64,000 bases of DNA from Cryomorphaceae bacterium (GCA_017858515.1 JAFMBM010000003.1:39415-103414); one strand, 5' to 3'. Positions 53,901 through 62,492 are shown, numbered from the stretch's first letter. A program made the numbers and translations. The notes: generated from the letters alone by a model not told the origin.

Positions 53901-54090
53901 GATTCAAGGTAAAGGCCCCCTTGGTATCGGTGACGGTTCCATTTGAAGTCCCTTTCTCTACAATGGCCACACCTGGCAGAAGTTCGCCGGTTGACTCATC
54001 CTTTACCGTACCGCTTACTTGTCGAACTTGCGCATGGGCAAATTGGCAGAACAAGATCAGCAGCAGGCTAAATCGAATAGATTTTAACAT
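50944..54090 (-). CDS. SusC/RagA-family TonB-linked outer membrane protein
   Basis: The signal peptide ends CQFAHAQ. A CarboxypepD_reg-like domain follows (VSGTVKDESTGELLPGVAIV, about 24-43). The TonB-box-like region (LDEVVVTALGISKEKKTLGY, about 101-120) leads into the plug domain (IQSLAAKAPGVQVIGSGGTP, FTGENQPLIVIDGVPIDNQT, PQDIESVTVLKGPAAAALYG) and the barrel, ending YMFGVSFGL. All SusC features are present. The partner SusD is 18 bases downstream. This TonB-powered pore imports oligomers too large for porins; its ligand is unknown. A cluster of GTTAA repeats lies upstream. Confidence 0.95.
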   Translation of the reverse strand: MLKSIRFSLLLILFCQFAHAQVRQVSGTVKDESTGELLPGVAIVEKGTSNGTVTDTKGAFTLNLRTDKPVLVISGMGVKTMEVAVTSATLNISMKAENSQLDEVVVTALGISKEKKTLGYAVTNLSGDEIRNSGEQNIIQSLAAKAPGVQVIGSGGTPGASSKILIRGNSTFTGENQPLIVIDGVPIDNQTTQSSPRDYPFNPNLQGVNNSNRAIDINPQDIESVTVLKGPAAAALYGARAGNGAIIYTTKRGVRGKELGVKVSSNVEFSQVNKLPERQRKYGAGLGGNYIGPADAGPDGIFGTGDDVAGGTQQSWGPRLDTTNIQSFNNEDNFFQTGVSFNNNVEVSGGTGKTSVRLSIGDHRQTGVVPNTNFNRTSVRLTGDAELSPKLKIGGTATYVYSNSTMAQNGSNLAGIMLGLLRAPITYDIRDYQNSQGYQNTYFFIYDNPLYTANENPFTSKVNRIMGNVFANYTFNETWSTSYRIGADAYGDQRKQIFAISSWGDDIGTVGQINENRVSNRQLYGDWLLNYNTSLNEQWKLKATLGHNFFITEFDDVFARGRQLTVPNFYNLSNATDLYASSYAENQRTAAWFGELSLEAYNQLYLTFTGRNEWASSYEVTAKNSFLYPSAQASWVFTEYLGDKTPKWLNFGKLRYSYAVAGVPPVPYGTRTYFNTPTYTDGFTNGLTFPYGGQNGSAISGTLGNDELKPERVIGNEVGLNVVILDGLLDIDVTYYNQKSVDILLFRPISPSSGYSNAYENSGEMVNKGWEVYIDFKPIREEKYSWTIGLNWSKNRSEILKLADGVEEVDLEAAFGSIQSFAIVGQPYGAFYGSRWARNAQGEQLIGGNGRPLLDAQTGNIGNPQPDWLAGLRNSFTYGNWGLTFLLDFRKGGSIWNGTWARLNQYGITIETEDREREYVVEGVYAEGTIINGVDVSGQANTTGLDARTYFRTVAGDAGGAVEDMIEDVNWVRLRDLTLSYHLPIKSDKTAIDYIDFSFTGRNLWLSTNYRGVDPETSLTGAGSNVGGFDYFNNPGTRSYMFGVSFGL

Positions 54091-54106
54091 GCATCTTAGG
54101 TTTTTG

Positions 54107-54158
54107 GTTAAACGTTAACAAATGTTAAGAAAATACATGAGAGTTAAACATATGTTAT
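54107..54158 (+). repeat. Cluster of GTTAA repeats upstream of susC
   Basis: GTTAA occurs four times (starting at 54107, 54114, 54124 and 54143), with a GTTAT at 54154. The set lies 17-68 bases upstream of the susC start. The first two overlap an inverted arrangement (GTTAAACGTTAAC). This may be an operator for a regulator such as an ECF or hybrid sensor, but it is only a local pattern in AT-rich DNA. Confidence 0.35.
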
Positions 54159-54227
54159 TAAAAGAATAGCAAATTATTTTTCTACAAGAAAACATTTCAG
54201 TCCAAACCCCTGTCTATCAAAGTGTAA

Positions 54228-54260
54228 AAACAAAAAGGGCTGAAATAAATTTCAGCCCTT
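54228..54260 (-). terminator. Intrinsic terminator of the thioredoxin gene
   Basis: AAGGGCTGAAA (54235-54245) pairs perfectly with TTTCAGCCCTT (54250-54260) around a four-base loop. On the minus strand the stem is followed by TTTTTGTTTTT, 24 bases after the thioredoxin stop codon. Confidence 0.92.
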
Positions 54261-54283
54261 CACTTAAACTATGTTAAAAAAGT

Positions 54284-54847
54284 TTACTTCGAAAGCGTCG
54301 CTAAGGTTGATTCTAGGGCATTCCCGCGCAAATTCTTCGCAATAATTACCCCTTCTGCATCAATTAAAAAAGTGGCTGGAATAGAATTGACATTGTAGAT
54401 TTTTGCCCCTTCACTATTCCAATATTTTAGATCGGAAACATGGTTCTCCCAACTGAGTCCATCCTGTTTAATTGCAGTAGTCCAAGAGGGTTTTGCCTTA
54501 TCTAGGGAAACACTAAAAACTTCAAAGCCCTTTGCATTCTTAAACTGAGTATCCTTATACTTTTCGTATACTTTAACCACATTTGGATTTTCTCTTCTGC
54601 AGGGTCCACACCAACTAGCCCAGAAATCGATCAACACGATTTTGCCTTTCAGATCCGACAGTTTTCTCACTTTACCTTCTGGATCTTGAAATGCCAACTC
54701 GGGAGCTTTATCACCCACATTTAGGTTGGCTACTTGGCCTTGGGGGGCCACGGAGGTTTCATCCGAACTAGATGCAACCATTCTAAATCCAAACAAGCCA
54801 ACGGCTAATACAGCTAATGCTGTTACTGTTTTTAAATTCTTCTTCAT
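54284..54847 (-). CDS. TlpA-like thioredoxin-fold thiol:disulfide oxidoreductase
   Basis: An N-terminal signal anchor (LKTVTALAVLAVGLFGFRMV) exports it to the periplasm. A short linker precedes a TlpA/ResA domain. The active site is WASWCGPCRRENP with Cys80 and Cys83. The redox domain contains FQDPEGKVRKLSDLKGKIVL before the active site and the cis-Pro block VNSIPATFLIDAEG (about 154-167) after it. TlpA/ResA proteins reduce apocytochrome c or other periplasmic disulfides, which would fit the cytochromes of the act operon, though no direct link is shown. It has its own promoter candidate and a terminator, so it may be monocistronic. Confidence 0.9.
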   Translation of the reverse strand: MKKNLKTVTALAVLAVGLFGFRMVASSSDETSVAPQGQVANLNVGDKAPELAFQDPEGKVRKLSDLKGKIVLIDFWASWCGPCRRENPNVVKVYEKYKDTQFKNAKGFEVFSVSLDKAKPSWTTAIKQDGLSWENHVSDLKYWNSEGAKIYNVNSIPATFLIDAEGVIIAKNLRGNALESTLATLSK

Positions 54848-54870
54848 TCTACTTTATTTAAAATACATAT

Positions 54871-54900
54871 CAAAGTTCCGAAACTAAAACGAAGCAAAGG
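54871..54900 (-). promoter_or_regulatory. Candidate promoter of the thioredoxin gene
   Basis: On the minus strand CCTTTG (54895-54900) and GAACTTTG (54871-54878) are separated by 16 bases. The second matches TAnnTTTG in six of eight positions counting the degenerate ones, with G in place of the first T. It lies 23 bases before the start codon. Confidence 0.35.
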
Positions 54901-54913
54901 TCGTGATTATGAC

Positions 54914-56218
54914 TTAAAGGCGAATAATTTCTGCTCCTAAGGCATTTAAGCGCACATCTATAGCCTCGTATCCCCTATCTATTTGCTCAATATTATGAAT
55001 GGTACTCACTCCATCGGCACTTAAGGCGGCAATCAGAAGAGAAACTCCGGCTCGGATATCTGGACTTGACATAGTTGTTGCCCTTAGTGGGAATTTGCGA
55101 TCTGTTCCAATTACAGTGGCGCGATGAGGATCGCACAAAATAATTTGAGCTCCCATATCAATTAACTTATCTACAAAGAACAATCTGCTTTCAAACATTT
55201 TCTGATGAATCAGTAGACTGCCTTTTGCCTGGGTGGCCACTACCAAAACAATGCTCAATAAATCAGGTGTAAAACCAGGCCATGGTGCGTCGGATACCGT
55301 GAGGATTGAGCCATCAATAAAGCTTTGGATTTCATAACTCTTCTGTGAAGGAATGTAGATCGAATCTCCTCTCCGCTCTAAATGGATGCCTAACTTTGAA
55401 AACACATCTGGAATAACTCCGAGATGATCATAGCCACAATCTTTTATAGTTAATTCACTCTGTGTCATGGCAGCCATTCCTATGTACGAACCCACCTCAA
55501 TCATGTCGGGAAGAATTCTATGAGAGGTTCCTTTTAAAGTGGATACTCCCTGAATTTTTAGCAGGTTAGATCCAATCCCCTCTATTATAGCTCCCATCCT
55601 CACAAGCATTTTACACAATTGCTGTAAATAGGGCTCGCAAGCAGCATTATAGATGGTAGTAGTTCCTTCAGCCAAAACAGCCGCCATAAGAACGTTGGCC
55701 GTACCTGTAACCGAGGCTTCGTCTAAAAGAATATAGGCGCCAACTAATTTCTCGGCCTCCACCCCGTAAAAGGCCTCTTCGGCTCTAAATCGAAAGCGGG
55801 CCCCTAATTTTTGAAATCCTATAAAATGCGTATCCAGCCTTCTTCTGCCAATTTTATCCCCTCCTGGCTTTGGAATAAATCCTTTTCCAAAACGAGCTAA
55901 AAGCGGACCTACTATCATAATACTTCCTCGCAATGAGCTTCCTTTCTTTCGAAAAACATCTGACTCTAAATAGTCTAGATTTATACTATCTGCTTTAAAT
56001 GTATACGATCCCTTTCCGTTCTTCCTGACCTTCACCCCTAGATCCCCTAGAATTTCAATAAGGCGGTTCACATCATGAATATCAGGTATGTTATCGATAT
56101 TCACCTCTTCGTCTGTGAGTAAAACTGCCGAAAGGATCTGAAGTGCTTCGTTCTTTGCTCCTTGTGGAGTGATCTCTCCTTTTAATCTCCTGCCGCCTGT
56201 AATTTTAAATGTTTCCAT
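54914..56218 (-). CDS. murA: UDP-N-acetylglucosamine 1-carboxyvinyltransferase MurA (Asp in place of the fosfomycin-target Cys)
   Basis: MurA transfers enolpyruvate from PEP to UDP-GlcNAc in the first committed step of peptidoglycan synthesis. The 434-residue length and blocks GGRRLKGEITPQGAKNEALQ (residues 8-27), ARFGKGFIPKPGGDKIGRRR, HLGVIPDVFSKLG and APWPGFTPDLL are typical. The residue equal to Cys115 of E. coli (PGGC) is Asp121 here (PGGDKIG), seen directly as GAT. Asp at this place is a known natural variant that keeps activity but prevents alkylation by fosfomycin. The gene is 5 bases after the DUF4290 gene. Confidence 0.97.
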   Translation of the reverse strand: METFKITGGRRLKGEITPQGAKNEALQILSAVLLTDEEVNIDNIPDIHDVNRLIEILGDLGVKVRKNGKGSYTFKADSINLDYLESDVFRKKGSSLRGSIMIVGPLLARFGKGFIPKPGGDKIGRRRLDTHFIGFQKLGARFRFRAEEAFYGVEAEKLVGAYILLDEASVTGTANVLMAAVLAEGTTTIYNAACEPYLQQLCKMLVRMGAIIEGIGSNLLKIQGVSTLKGTSHRILPDMIEVGSYIGMAAMTQSELTIKDCGYDHLGVIPDVFSKLGIHLERRGDSIYIPSQKSYEIQSFIDGSILTVSDAPWPGFTPDLLSIVLVVATQAKGSLLIHQKMFESRLFFVDKLIDMGAQIILCDPHRATVIGTDRKFPLRATTMSSPDIRAGVSLLIAALSADGVSTIHNIEQIDRGYEAIDVRLNALGAEIIRL

Positions 56219-56223
56219 ACTAT

Positions 56224-56886
56224 TTAGCCGTTGGTAGACGGTCTGCGAAATTTCTTGTTCTTGCTATTATTGTTTGTTTTCGGACGAGGGCGTTTCGAAT
56301 TCGGCCTGGTTTTCTCTGGAATGGGTAAACTATTGGCCAAGGCCTGCCCACTGGGAAGACTTATGTCTTCACTAATATTTAGTTTCCCTTTCGAGATTAA
56401 CTTTAACTCACTTAATATCACATCATCTTGTACTGTGTCTTTGTTCCAGACTAGATATGATTTCTTCATCTGACTGGCAATCTGATGAATAAGCACTTCT
56501 TTCTTTGGGTCAGAGTCTTCTAAAGTGCTGGCATATTCAACCAATGACTTTATTATATTTCCGTAATGCCTAAATCGAGAACTCCTTACTGGATAAGGCA
56601 CCAATTTGGGCCTACTCTCGAAGGTTGATCTTTCAGGAATGGGGAAAGGACTGTCTACATCGAGATCAAAATTGCTCATGATGAACAAATGGTCCCATAA
56701 TTTATGCCGATAGTCTGGCGTGTCTCTTAAGTGAGGATTGAGATTGCCTATAATTTCAATAATTGCTTGGGCAGCTAAATTGCGCTGTTCGCGATCTTTA
56801 ATTGCCTTGCAATCTTCTATCATTCGCTGAACATTTCGTCCGTATTCTGGAATGATTAAATGAGGTCTAGATGAGTTGTAGTCCAT
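56224..56886 (-). CDS. DUF4290 protein
   Basis: I use ATG at 56886 (MDYNSSRPHLIIPEYGRNVQ); the frame opens upstream but would overlap uvrD. The N-terminal region IPEYGRNVQRMI, AIIEIIGNLNPHLRD and the central HKLWDHLFIMSNFDLDVDSP are the DUF4290 signature, a helical protein typical of Bacteroidota. The C-terminus is a basic, Pro/Asn/Lys-rich tail (RPNSKRPRPKTNNNSKNKKF), possibly nucleic-acid-binding. It sits between uvrD and murA with small gaps, so it is probably cotranscribed. Function unknown. Confidence 0.88.
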   Translation of the reverse strand: MDYNSSRPHLIIPEYGRNVQRMIEDCKAIKDREQRNLAAQAIIEIIGNLNPHLRDTPDYRHKLWDHLFIMSNFDLDVDSPFPIPERSTFESRPKLVPYPVRSSRFRHYGNIIKSLVEYASTLEDSDPKKEVLIHQIASQMKKSYLVWNKDTVQDDVILSELKLISKGKLNISEDISLPSGQALANSLPIPEKTRPNSKRPRPKTNNNSKNKKFRRPSTNG

Positions 56887-56902
56887 TAAAAAATGCTCTT
56901 TA

Positions 56903-59239
56903 TTAAACGGTAGTGAGCTTCGCAAATTTCATTAGAAGCTTTTTTTCTTCGCCGTGGTCGAACTTTATTGTAGCCTTTGCATTCGGGCCCTCGCCTTCTA
57001 CAAAAGTTACGGTTCCAATTCCAAATCGTGCATGCTGAACACGCATCCCTTTTACCACTGACTGTATTCCTTCTCCGCCTTGGAAGGAAGAAGAAGGGGA
57101 CGAAGATAAGGGTCTCATTCCTTTTGCGGGAGGAATTGTTGGTTTGCTAATGGGCTTGGAAAGAGGTTCAGACTTATTAAACTTATTTTGAAAGCGATTA
57201 TTAGATACTCTTCCAAAACCCGAACCTGAGTTTGGCAAAAAGGGCTCATCTGCAAAAGGATTAAACTCTGGAATCTTTAAATCCAAATGCTCCTCATCTA
57301 TTTCATCTATAAACCTACTAGGCTCGCAGTCTATTAACTTCCCCCATCTAAACCTAGAGTGTGCATAGGTAAGGAAGGCTTTTTTCTCTGCCCGAGTAAG
57401 TGCTACATAAAACAATCTTCTTTCCTCCTCCAACTCCGTGCGGGTGTTCATTGCCATCATGCTCGGGAAGAGACTCTCTTCCATTCCCACTACAAAAACG
57501 CATGGAAATTCGAGTCCTTTTGCCAAGTGAACAGTCATGAGGGCTACTTTCTTTCCATCGTCTTCTCCCGAATTATCGGCGTCGGTTATCAATGCAATAT
57601 CTTGAACGAAGTTGCTGAGAGAAGGGTCTCCTTCTTCTATCTGTAGCTGACCGTCTGCAAAATCCTGGATGGCATTGAGCAGCTCTTCTACGTTCTGAAC
57701 TCGAGAAGCTCCTTCAGGGGTCTTATCTTCTTCCATCTCGCGCAACAAGCCACTTCCCCTTACTATATAATCCGCCGCAGTAAAAGCATCTCTTTTACCA
57801 ATTTCAACAGCATACGAACGTATAGCAGCACAAAAATCGGCCAAGCGTTTAGACGTAGATGATTGAATACCCGCTCTTGAACTGAGTATGGGGTTCTCCG
57901 CTACTTCAAAAAGACTTACCTTATTTTCCTGCGCCAAAACATTGAGTCGGTCAAGTGTGGTGTCTCCAATTCCTCTTTTGGGTAAATTCACCACGCGCCT
58001 GAAAGCTTCTTCGTCATTGTTGTTTAAGGCCAATCGGAAATAAGCTAAAACGTCTTTAACTTCCTTCCGCTGATAAAAGCTCAGTCCGCCATAAATGCGG
58101 TAAGGAATGTTTCTTTTACGCAGTGCATCTTCAAAAGATCTCGATTGGGCATTGGTGCGATAAAGAATGGCAAAATTGCCATAGTGCCATTGATTGCGCT
58201 GAGACCACTCAAATATCTGCTCACTTACATAATTGCCTTCTTCGTAATCGCTAATGGCCTTGAATACCGTTATCAATTCCCCATCTTCATTGGAGGTCCA
58301 CACCTTCTTTTGAAGCTGATCCTGATTGTGAGCAATAATGGAGTTTGCCGCTTTAACGATATGCTGAGACGATCTGTAATTCTGCTCGAGCTTGTAAATA
58401 TTGGCTTCCGGATAATCTCTATTAAAATTCAGTATGTTCTGGATATTCGCCCCACGGAAGGAGTAAATACTCTGGGCATCGTCACCCACTACACACACAT
58501 TTTCAAATCGAGACGCGAGAGCCTTAACAATAATATATTGGGAGTGATTGGTATCTTGATACTCATCTACCATTATGTACTTAAACCTATCTTGGTATTT
58601 GGCGAGAACCGCTGGAAATTTCGCCAATAATTCATTTGTTTTCAACAATAAATCATCGAAATCCATAGCGCCTGCCCGAAAACAACGATCTAAATAGGCC
58701 GTATACAACGAACCCATTAATGGCATTTTGGCTGCGCTGTCTTGAGTTATCAGTTCCTCCCTTCGATCATAAACCTTAGGAGTGATTAAATTATTCTTGA
58801 ATGCCGAAATCCGGTTCTGTACCGTTTTGGGTTTATAAATCTCTTTGTCGAGATTCATCTCCTTTATTAAATTGGTAATTACCTTTCGGGCATCTTCAGT
58901 ATCGTAAATGGTGAAGTTGGATGGATAACCCAAATGATGTCCTTCGGCTCTTAATATGCGGGCGAAAACAGAGTGAAAGGTGCCCATCCAAAGATTTCTA
59001 GCTTCCGAATCACCCACTAAACGGGCAATTCTCTCCTTCATCTCCCTCGCTGCCTTATTGGTAAAGGTGAGAGAAAGAATATTAAAGGAGTCTACTCCCC
59101 TCTCCATCAGGTAGGCTATACGATAGGTTAAAACTCTTGTTTTACCCGAACCTGCTCCAGCAATGACCATTACAGGTCCTTCTGTGGCTAACACAGCCGA
59201 CTTTTGCGCCGGATTTAATTGATCTAGATATGTGCTCAT
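56903..59239 (-). CDS. uvrD: ATP-dependent DNA helicase UvrD/PcrA/Rep type
   Basis: Superfamily 1A 3'-5' helicase used in nucleotide excision and mismatch repair and in removal of roadblocks. Motif Q/I AGAGSGKTRVLTYR (Walker A, about 27-40), Ia SLTFTNKAAREMKER, II DEYQDTNHSQ, III VVGDDAQSIYSFRGA, IV LEQNYRSSQHI, V MTVHLAKGLEFPCVF, and VI VALTRAEKKAFLTYA are all intact. The 778-residue size is normal. The C-terminal tail contains the typical Ser/Pro-rich linker and the Tudor-like VVKGMRVQHARFGIGTV domain that binds RNA polymerase. It heads uvrD-DUF4290-murA and has an exact -7 box upstream. Confidence 0.97.
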   Translation of the reverse strand: MSTYLDQLNPAQKSAVLATEGPVMVIAGAGSGKTRVLTYRIAYLMERGVDSFNILSLTFTNKAAREMKERIARLVGDSEARNLWMGTFHSVFARILRAEGHHLGYPSNFTIYDTEDARKVITNLIKEMNLDKEIYKPKTVQNRISAFKNNLITPKVYDRREELITQDSAAKMPLMGSLYTAYLDRCFRAGAMDFDDLLLKTNELLAKFPAVLAKYQDRFKYIMVDEYQDTNHSQYIIVKALASRFENVCVVGDDAQSIYSFRGANIQNILNFNRDYPEANIYKLEQNYRSSQHIVKAANSIIAHNQDQLQKKVWTSNEDGELITVFKAISDYEEGNYVSEQIFEWSQRNQWHYGNFAILYRTNAQSRSFEDALRKRNIPYRIYGGLSFYQRKEVKDVLAYFRLALNNNDEEAFRRVVNLPKRGIGDTTLDRLNVLAQENKVSLFEVAENPILSSRAGIQSSTSKRLADFCAAIRSYAVEIGKRDAFTAADYIVRGSGLLREMEEDKTPEGASRVQNVEELLNAIQDFADGQLQIEEGDPSLSNFVQDIALITDADNSGEDDGKKVALMTVHLAKGLEFPCVFVVGMEESLFPSMMAMNTRTELEEERRLFYVALTRAEKKAFLTYAHSRFRWGKLIDCEPSRFIDEIDEEHLDLKIPEFNPFADEPFLPNSGSGFGRVSNNRFQNKFNKSEPLSKPISKPTIPPAKGMRPLSSSPSSSFQGGEGIQSVVKGMRVQHARFGIGTVTFVEGEGPNAKATIKFDHGEEKKLLMKFAKLTTV

Positions 59240-59249
59240 ACTATTCGTT

Positions 59250-59257
59250 CAAAAATA
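59250..59257 (-). promoter_or_regulatory. Promoter -7 box of uvrD
   Basis: On the minus strand TATTTTTG matches TAnnTTTG exactly, 10 bases before the ATG at 59239. A TTG lies about 22 bases upstream as a -33 candidate. CTTGCC and GGCAAG form an inverted repeat (arms six bases, ten-base loop) just upstream of the -7 box, a possible operator. Confidence 0.6.
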
Positions 59258-59358
59258 GAAACTTGCCATCGAAATAAGGCAAGGGGATAGTACGCTAATC
59301 TAGATAGTTGTTAACGATTAAAAGTCGCTATTTTTACTATTCAATAATTATCTGTTCT

Positions 59359-61095
59359 ATGCATTTGCTACTCCGTCTAAAATGGCCCCTCCTCAGCTTG
59401 CTTTTATTGTGTCAACCTTTGAGTGCACAATTTAATTTGCCGAGTGATACGGTTCTTTGTCCAGGCGAAAATCACTATATCTCCAGTGGATTTAAAAGTA
59501 TTTCGTCTTCTACGGTTGTTTCATTGAGCGACGACCAGTTTAGCGCAGTTATCCCTATTGGGTTTCCTTTTGAATTTTACGGCGTTGCCTATACCGAGCT
59601 TGTGATTAGCTCTAACAATTACGTAACCTTCAATACCGGTGTTGCTGGCGGAGGCAGTCCTTGGCAAATTAACGCGAACATTCCTAATGCAGGCAATGCC
59701 CAGCCGAACTCCATAATGTGCCCCTGGCAAGACATCAATCCTGGTGTTGGAGGCACTATAGAATATGGCGTTTCTGGCAATGCCCCTAATCGAATTTTCA
59801 CCATTTCTTTCTGCCAAATTCCAATGTTCAGTTGCACGGGAGATCTTTTCACCGACCAAATTCTTTTGTACGAAGGCTCCTTTAGAATAGAAACACACAT
59901 CCGAGATAAACCGCTTTGTGTTACTTGGAATAATGGTGCCGCCATACATGGGCTTCAAAATGCCTCAGGCACTGTTGCACACGTTGTGCCGGGTAGAAAT
60001 TTTTCAGATCCCGTCTGGACAACCACCAATGAGGGCTATGCTTTTATTCCTACAGCCTCCAATGGGTATACCATCCAACAAATAGCCTACAACCCAAGTG
60101 TTTTTAATGATATCGATTGGTACGATTCAAGTGGAAATTTATTCAGTACGGGCGACAGCCTATTTGTAAATCTACCGCAAGGGACTGTAGAAACTTTTAG
60201 AGTACAGTCATCTATCTGCGGTGGGGCCATTATTTCAGACACCATTACGCTCTATCTCCCCGATCTTCAATCGGCTGAAATACAGCCTTCTTGTGAAAAC
60301 GAACCCAATGGAATTGTGTTTATTGATCTGTTCGATCAAAATCCCTATCGCTACAATTGCTTTCTGGTAGACGTAAACGACAGTATTATTTGGGCGAGCA
60401 GCGTACAACGATTTCAAGATACCGCCTATGGTATTCCGCCTGGAAAATACGCTGTAGTGGTAACCGATACCAATAGCTGCCTCCAAATAGATACGGTTGT
60501 AGTTGGTAGTCTAGGGAATGTAGTCGCAGCCGCACTCGCCGTTAACGATGTATATTATGACAGTGTTCTGGTATATCAAGAGTTCTTCGACAATAGCGAG
60601 GGAGCCGTGCAGCATTTCTGGACCAGCAACGGACAAACAAGTACGGATGTTAATCCGATTTTCAGCTACGATACGTGTGGAGTCTATCCCGTAACACTGG
60701 AAGTTCTAAATGCCAATGGTTGCAGAGATTCCATTTCCTTCGACTATGAAGTCTACTGCTATGTAGAACCGCCCGTTATTCCAGAAGACAGTACGGAGTT
60801 CGAAGTACCTAATGTCTTCACTCCCAATGGAGATGGAATTAATGATTATTTCAATATCTCTTACCAAGGTTTGCCCAATCTTGTCGATTTCCAAGGAAGA
60901 ATCTATACTCGTTTCGGACAAGAAGTGTATAGTTGGACCGACTGGGCAACGAAAGAATCGGGCTGGAATGGAACCATGAATGGCAATAAAGTTGCCGACG
61001 GTACGTATTTCTACATCATAACCTCTAAAGACTCGCACGGACAAAGCTTCAATCGACAAGGAACACTTACGCTATTTTCGGGAGGAACAGACTAA
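59359..61095 (+). CDS. Secreted protein with PKD and T9SS type B (CHU_C) sorting domain
   Basis: I use ATG at 59359 (MHLLLRLKWPLLSLLLLCQP), which gives a compact signal peptide ending LSAQ. The mature part has a long N-terminal beta region (about 40-240, FPFEFYGVAYTELVISSNNY) that resembles the nidogen/galactose-binding-like region of adhesins. A PKD-like domain follows (FDNSEGAVQHFWTSNGQTST, YDTCGVYPVTLEVLNANGCR) and the type B domain closes the protein (VPNVFTPNGDGINDYFN, GRIYTRFGQEVYSW). Cys pairs are numerous, so it is probably disulfide-stabilised. It is exported by T9SS and may be cell-surface or released. The gene diverges from uvrD. Confidence 0.85.
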   Translation: MHLLLRLKWPLLSLLLLCQPLSAQFNLPSDTVLCPGENHYISSGFKSISSSTVVSLSDDQFSAVIPIGFPFEFYGVAYTELVISSNNYVTFNTGVAGGGSPWQINANIPNAGNAQPNSIMCPWQDINPGVGGTIEYGVSGNAPNRIFTISFCQIPMFSCTGDLFTDQILLYEGSFRIETHIRDKPLCVTWNNGAAIHGLQNASGTVAHVVPGRNFSDPVWTTTNEGYAFIPTASNGYTIQQIAYNPSVFNDIDWYDSSGNLFSTGDSLFVNLPQGTVETFRVQSSICGGAIISDTITLYLPDLQSAEIQPSCENEPNGIVFIDLFDQNPYRYNCFLVDVNDSIIWASSVQRFQDTAYGIPPGKYAVVVTDTNSCLQIDTVVVGSLGNVVAAALAVNDVYYDSVLVYQEFFDNSEGAVQHFWTSNGQTSTDVNPIFSYDTCGVYPVTLEVLNANGCRDSISFDYEVYCYVEPPVIPEDSTEFEVPNVFTPNGDGINDYFNISYQGLPNLVDFQGRIYTRFGQEVYSWTDWATKESGWNGTMNGNKVADGTYFYIITSKDSHGQSFNRQGTLTLFSGGTD

Positions 61096-61142
61096 ACTTT
61101 TAGGCGGCTGGAAGGTTTATACATCATTTGAATAAGAATTTT

Positions 61143-62492
61143 ATGAGCGGAACGGTGAAGGGATTTTCAAAACTATCCAAAGAAGCAAAGATTGAATGGT
61201 TAGCCAACCAACATTTTAAGAATCCTGAGAAAGCCATTGAGCTTCTAAAATCCTACTGGCATGAAGATGCCAAAGTGCAAAAACTGCACGATGATTTCAT
61301 AGAAAATACTATTAGCAATTATTATCTCCCCTTTGGTATTGCACCCAACTTTCTGATTAACGGAAAGATGTATACGCTTCCCATGGCCATTGAAGAGAGT
61401 TCTGTGGTAGCGGCAGCTTCTAAGGCTGCGAGCTTCTGGAAATCGAGAGGTGGATTTAAAACAACCGTTATCTCTACCCTCAAGATTGGTCATGTACATT
61501 TCATCTACAACGGAAATGCTGATTGGTTAAGAGGAATGGTAGAATCCAACCAATCTAAATTTCTTGAGGATTGCAGCGATATAACCGCCAATATGCGCAA
61601 TCGGGGTGGTGGAATTATTGAACTAGTTCTAATAGATCGCTCTGATGCAGAGCCGGGTTACTTCCAAATTCAAGTGAAGTTCGAAACCTGTGATTCTATG
61701 GGTGCCAACTTTATCAATAGTTGTCTCGAACAGATTGCCAAAACCTTGAGAGGGTTGATTTCCTCTGAGGCTCCCTTGGCAGGAGAGAATCAAGATGTAC
61801 AAATTGTGATGTGCATCCTTTCAAACTATACACCTGAATGCATTGTACGTGCGGAAGTCTCTTGCCCAATAGAAGAGCTGGAAGATGGATCTGGTGTGAG
61901 TCCTTCTGAATTTGTAGAAAAATTTCAAAGGGCAGTGCGCATTGCCCAGATTGAAAGATACCGTGCCACCACACATAACAAGGGCATTTTCAACGGTATT
62001 GATGCCGTTGTTATAGCTACTGGCAACGATTTTAGAGCGGTGGAAGCCGCTGGTCATACCTATGCCTCTCGAAACGGTAGATACCAAAGTCTGACCGACT
62101 GTGCAGTGAAAGAGGGTCGCTTTTATTTCTGGATTGAACTGCCCCTGGCTCTTGGAACGGTTGGCGGACTTACGAGCCTTCATCCTCTCGTAAAACTGGC
62201 TCATGAGATGCTCGGCAATCCGAATGCAGAAGAACTTATGATGATTGTTGCTGCTTCCGGTTTAGCTCAGAACTTCGGTGCCCTTCGCGCTTTAGTAACT
62301 ACTGGAATTCAAAAAGGGCATATGAAAATGCATCTTTTCAATATCTTAAATCAGCTAGAAGCAACCGATCAAGAGAGGGAAACAATGGTTCGTTTTTTCT
62401 CAGATAAAGTGGTTGCGCATAATGAGGTAGTGCGGAAGTTCTGCGAACTCCGTGGCATTTCGTACGAAAGTTTCGTTGGAAGAAACCGATAG
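61143..62492 (+). CDS. mvaA: Hydroxymethylglutaryl-CoA reductase, class II
   Basis: HMG-CoA reductase makes mevalonate from HMG-CoA in the mevalonate route to isoprenoids. The start is ATG at 61143 (MSGTVKGFSKLSKEAKIEWL). The conserved catalytic blocks are ENTISNYYLPFGIAPNF, MAIEESSVVAAASKAA (Glu), DSMGANFINSCLE (Asp), RYRATTHNKGIFNGIDAVVI (Lys) and QKGHMKMHLFNIL (His). GNDFRAVEAAGHTYASR and LGTVGGLTSLHP are also typical. Class II is the bacterial form, usually NADH-dependent. It overlaps the GHMP kinase gene by up to 41 bases, so the pair is cotranslated. Confidence 0.95.
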   Translation: MSGTVKGFSKLSKEAKIEWLANQHFKNPEKAIELLKSYWHEDAKVQKLHDDFIENTISNYYLPFGIAPNFLINGKMYTLPMAIEESSVVAAASKAASFWKSRGGFKTTVISTLKIGHVHFIYNGNADWLRGMVESNQSKFLEDCSDITANMRNRGGGIIELVLIDRSDAEPGYFQIQVKFETCDSMGANFINSCLEQIAKTLRGLISSEAPLAGENQDVQIVMCILSNYTPECIVRAEVSCPIEELEDGSGVSPSEFVEKFQRAVRIAQIERYRATTHNKGIFNGIDAVVIATGNDFRAVEAAGHTYASRNGRYQSLTDCAVKEGRFYFWIELPLALGTVGGLTSLHPLVKLAHEMLGNPNAEELMMIVAASGLAQNFGALRALVTTGIQKGHMKMHLFNILNQLEATDQERETMVRFFSDKVVAHNEVVRKFCELRGISYESFVGRNR

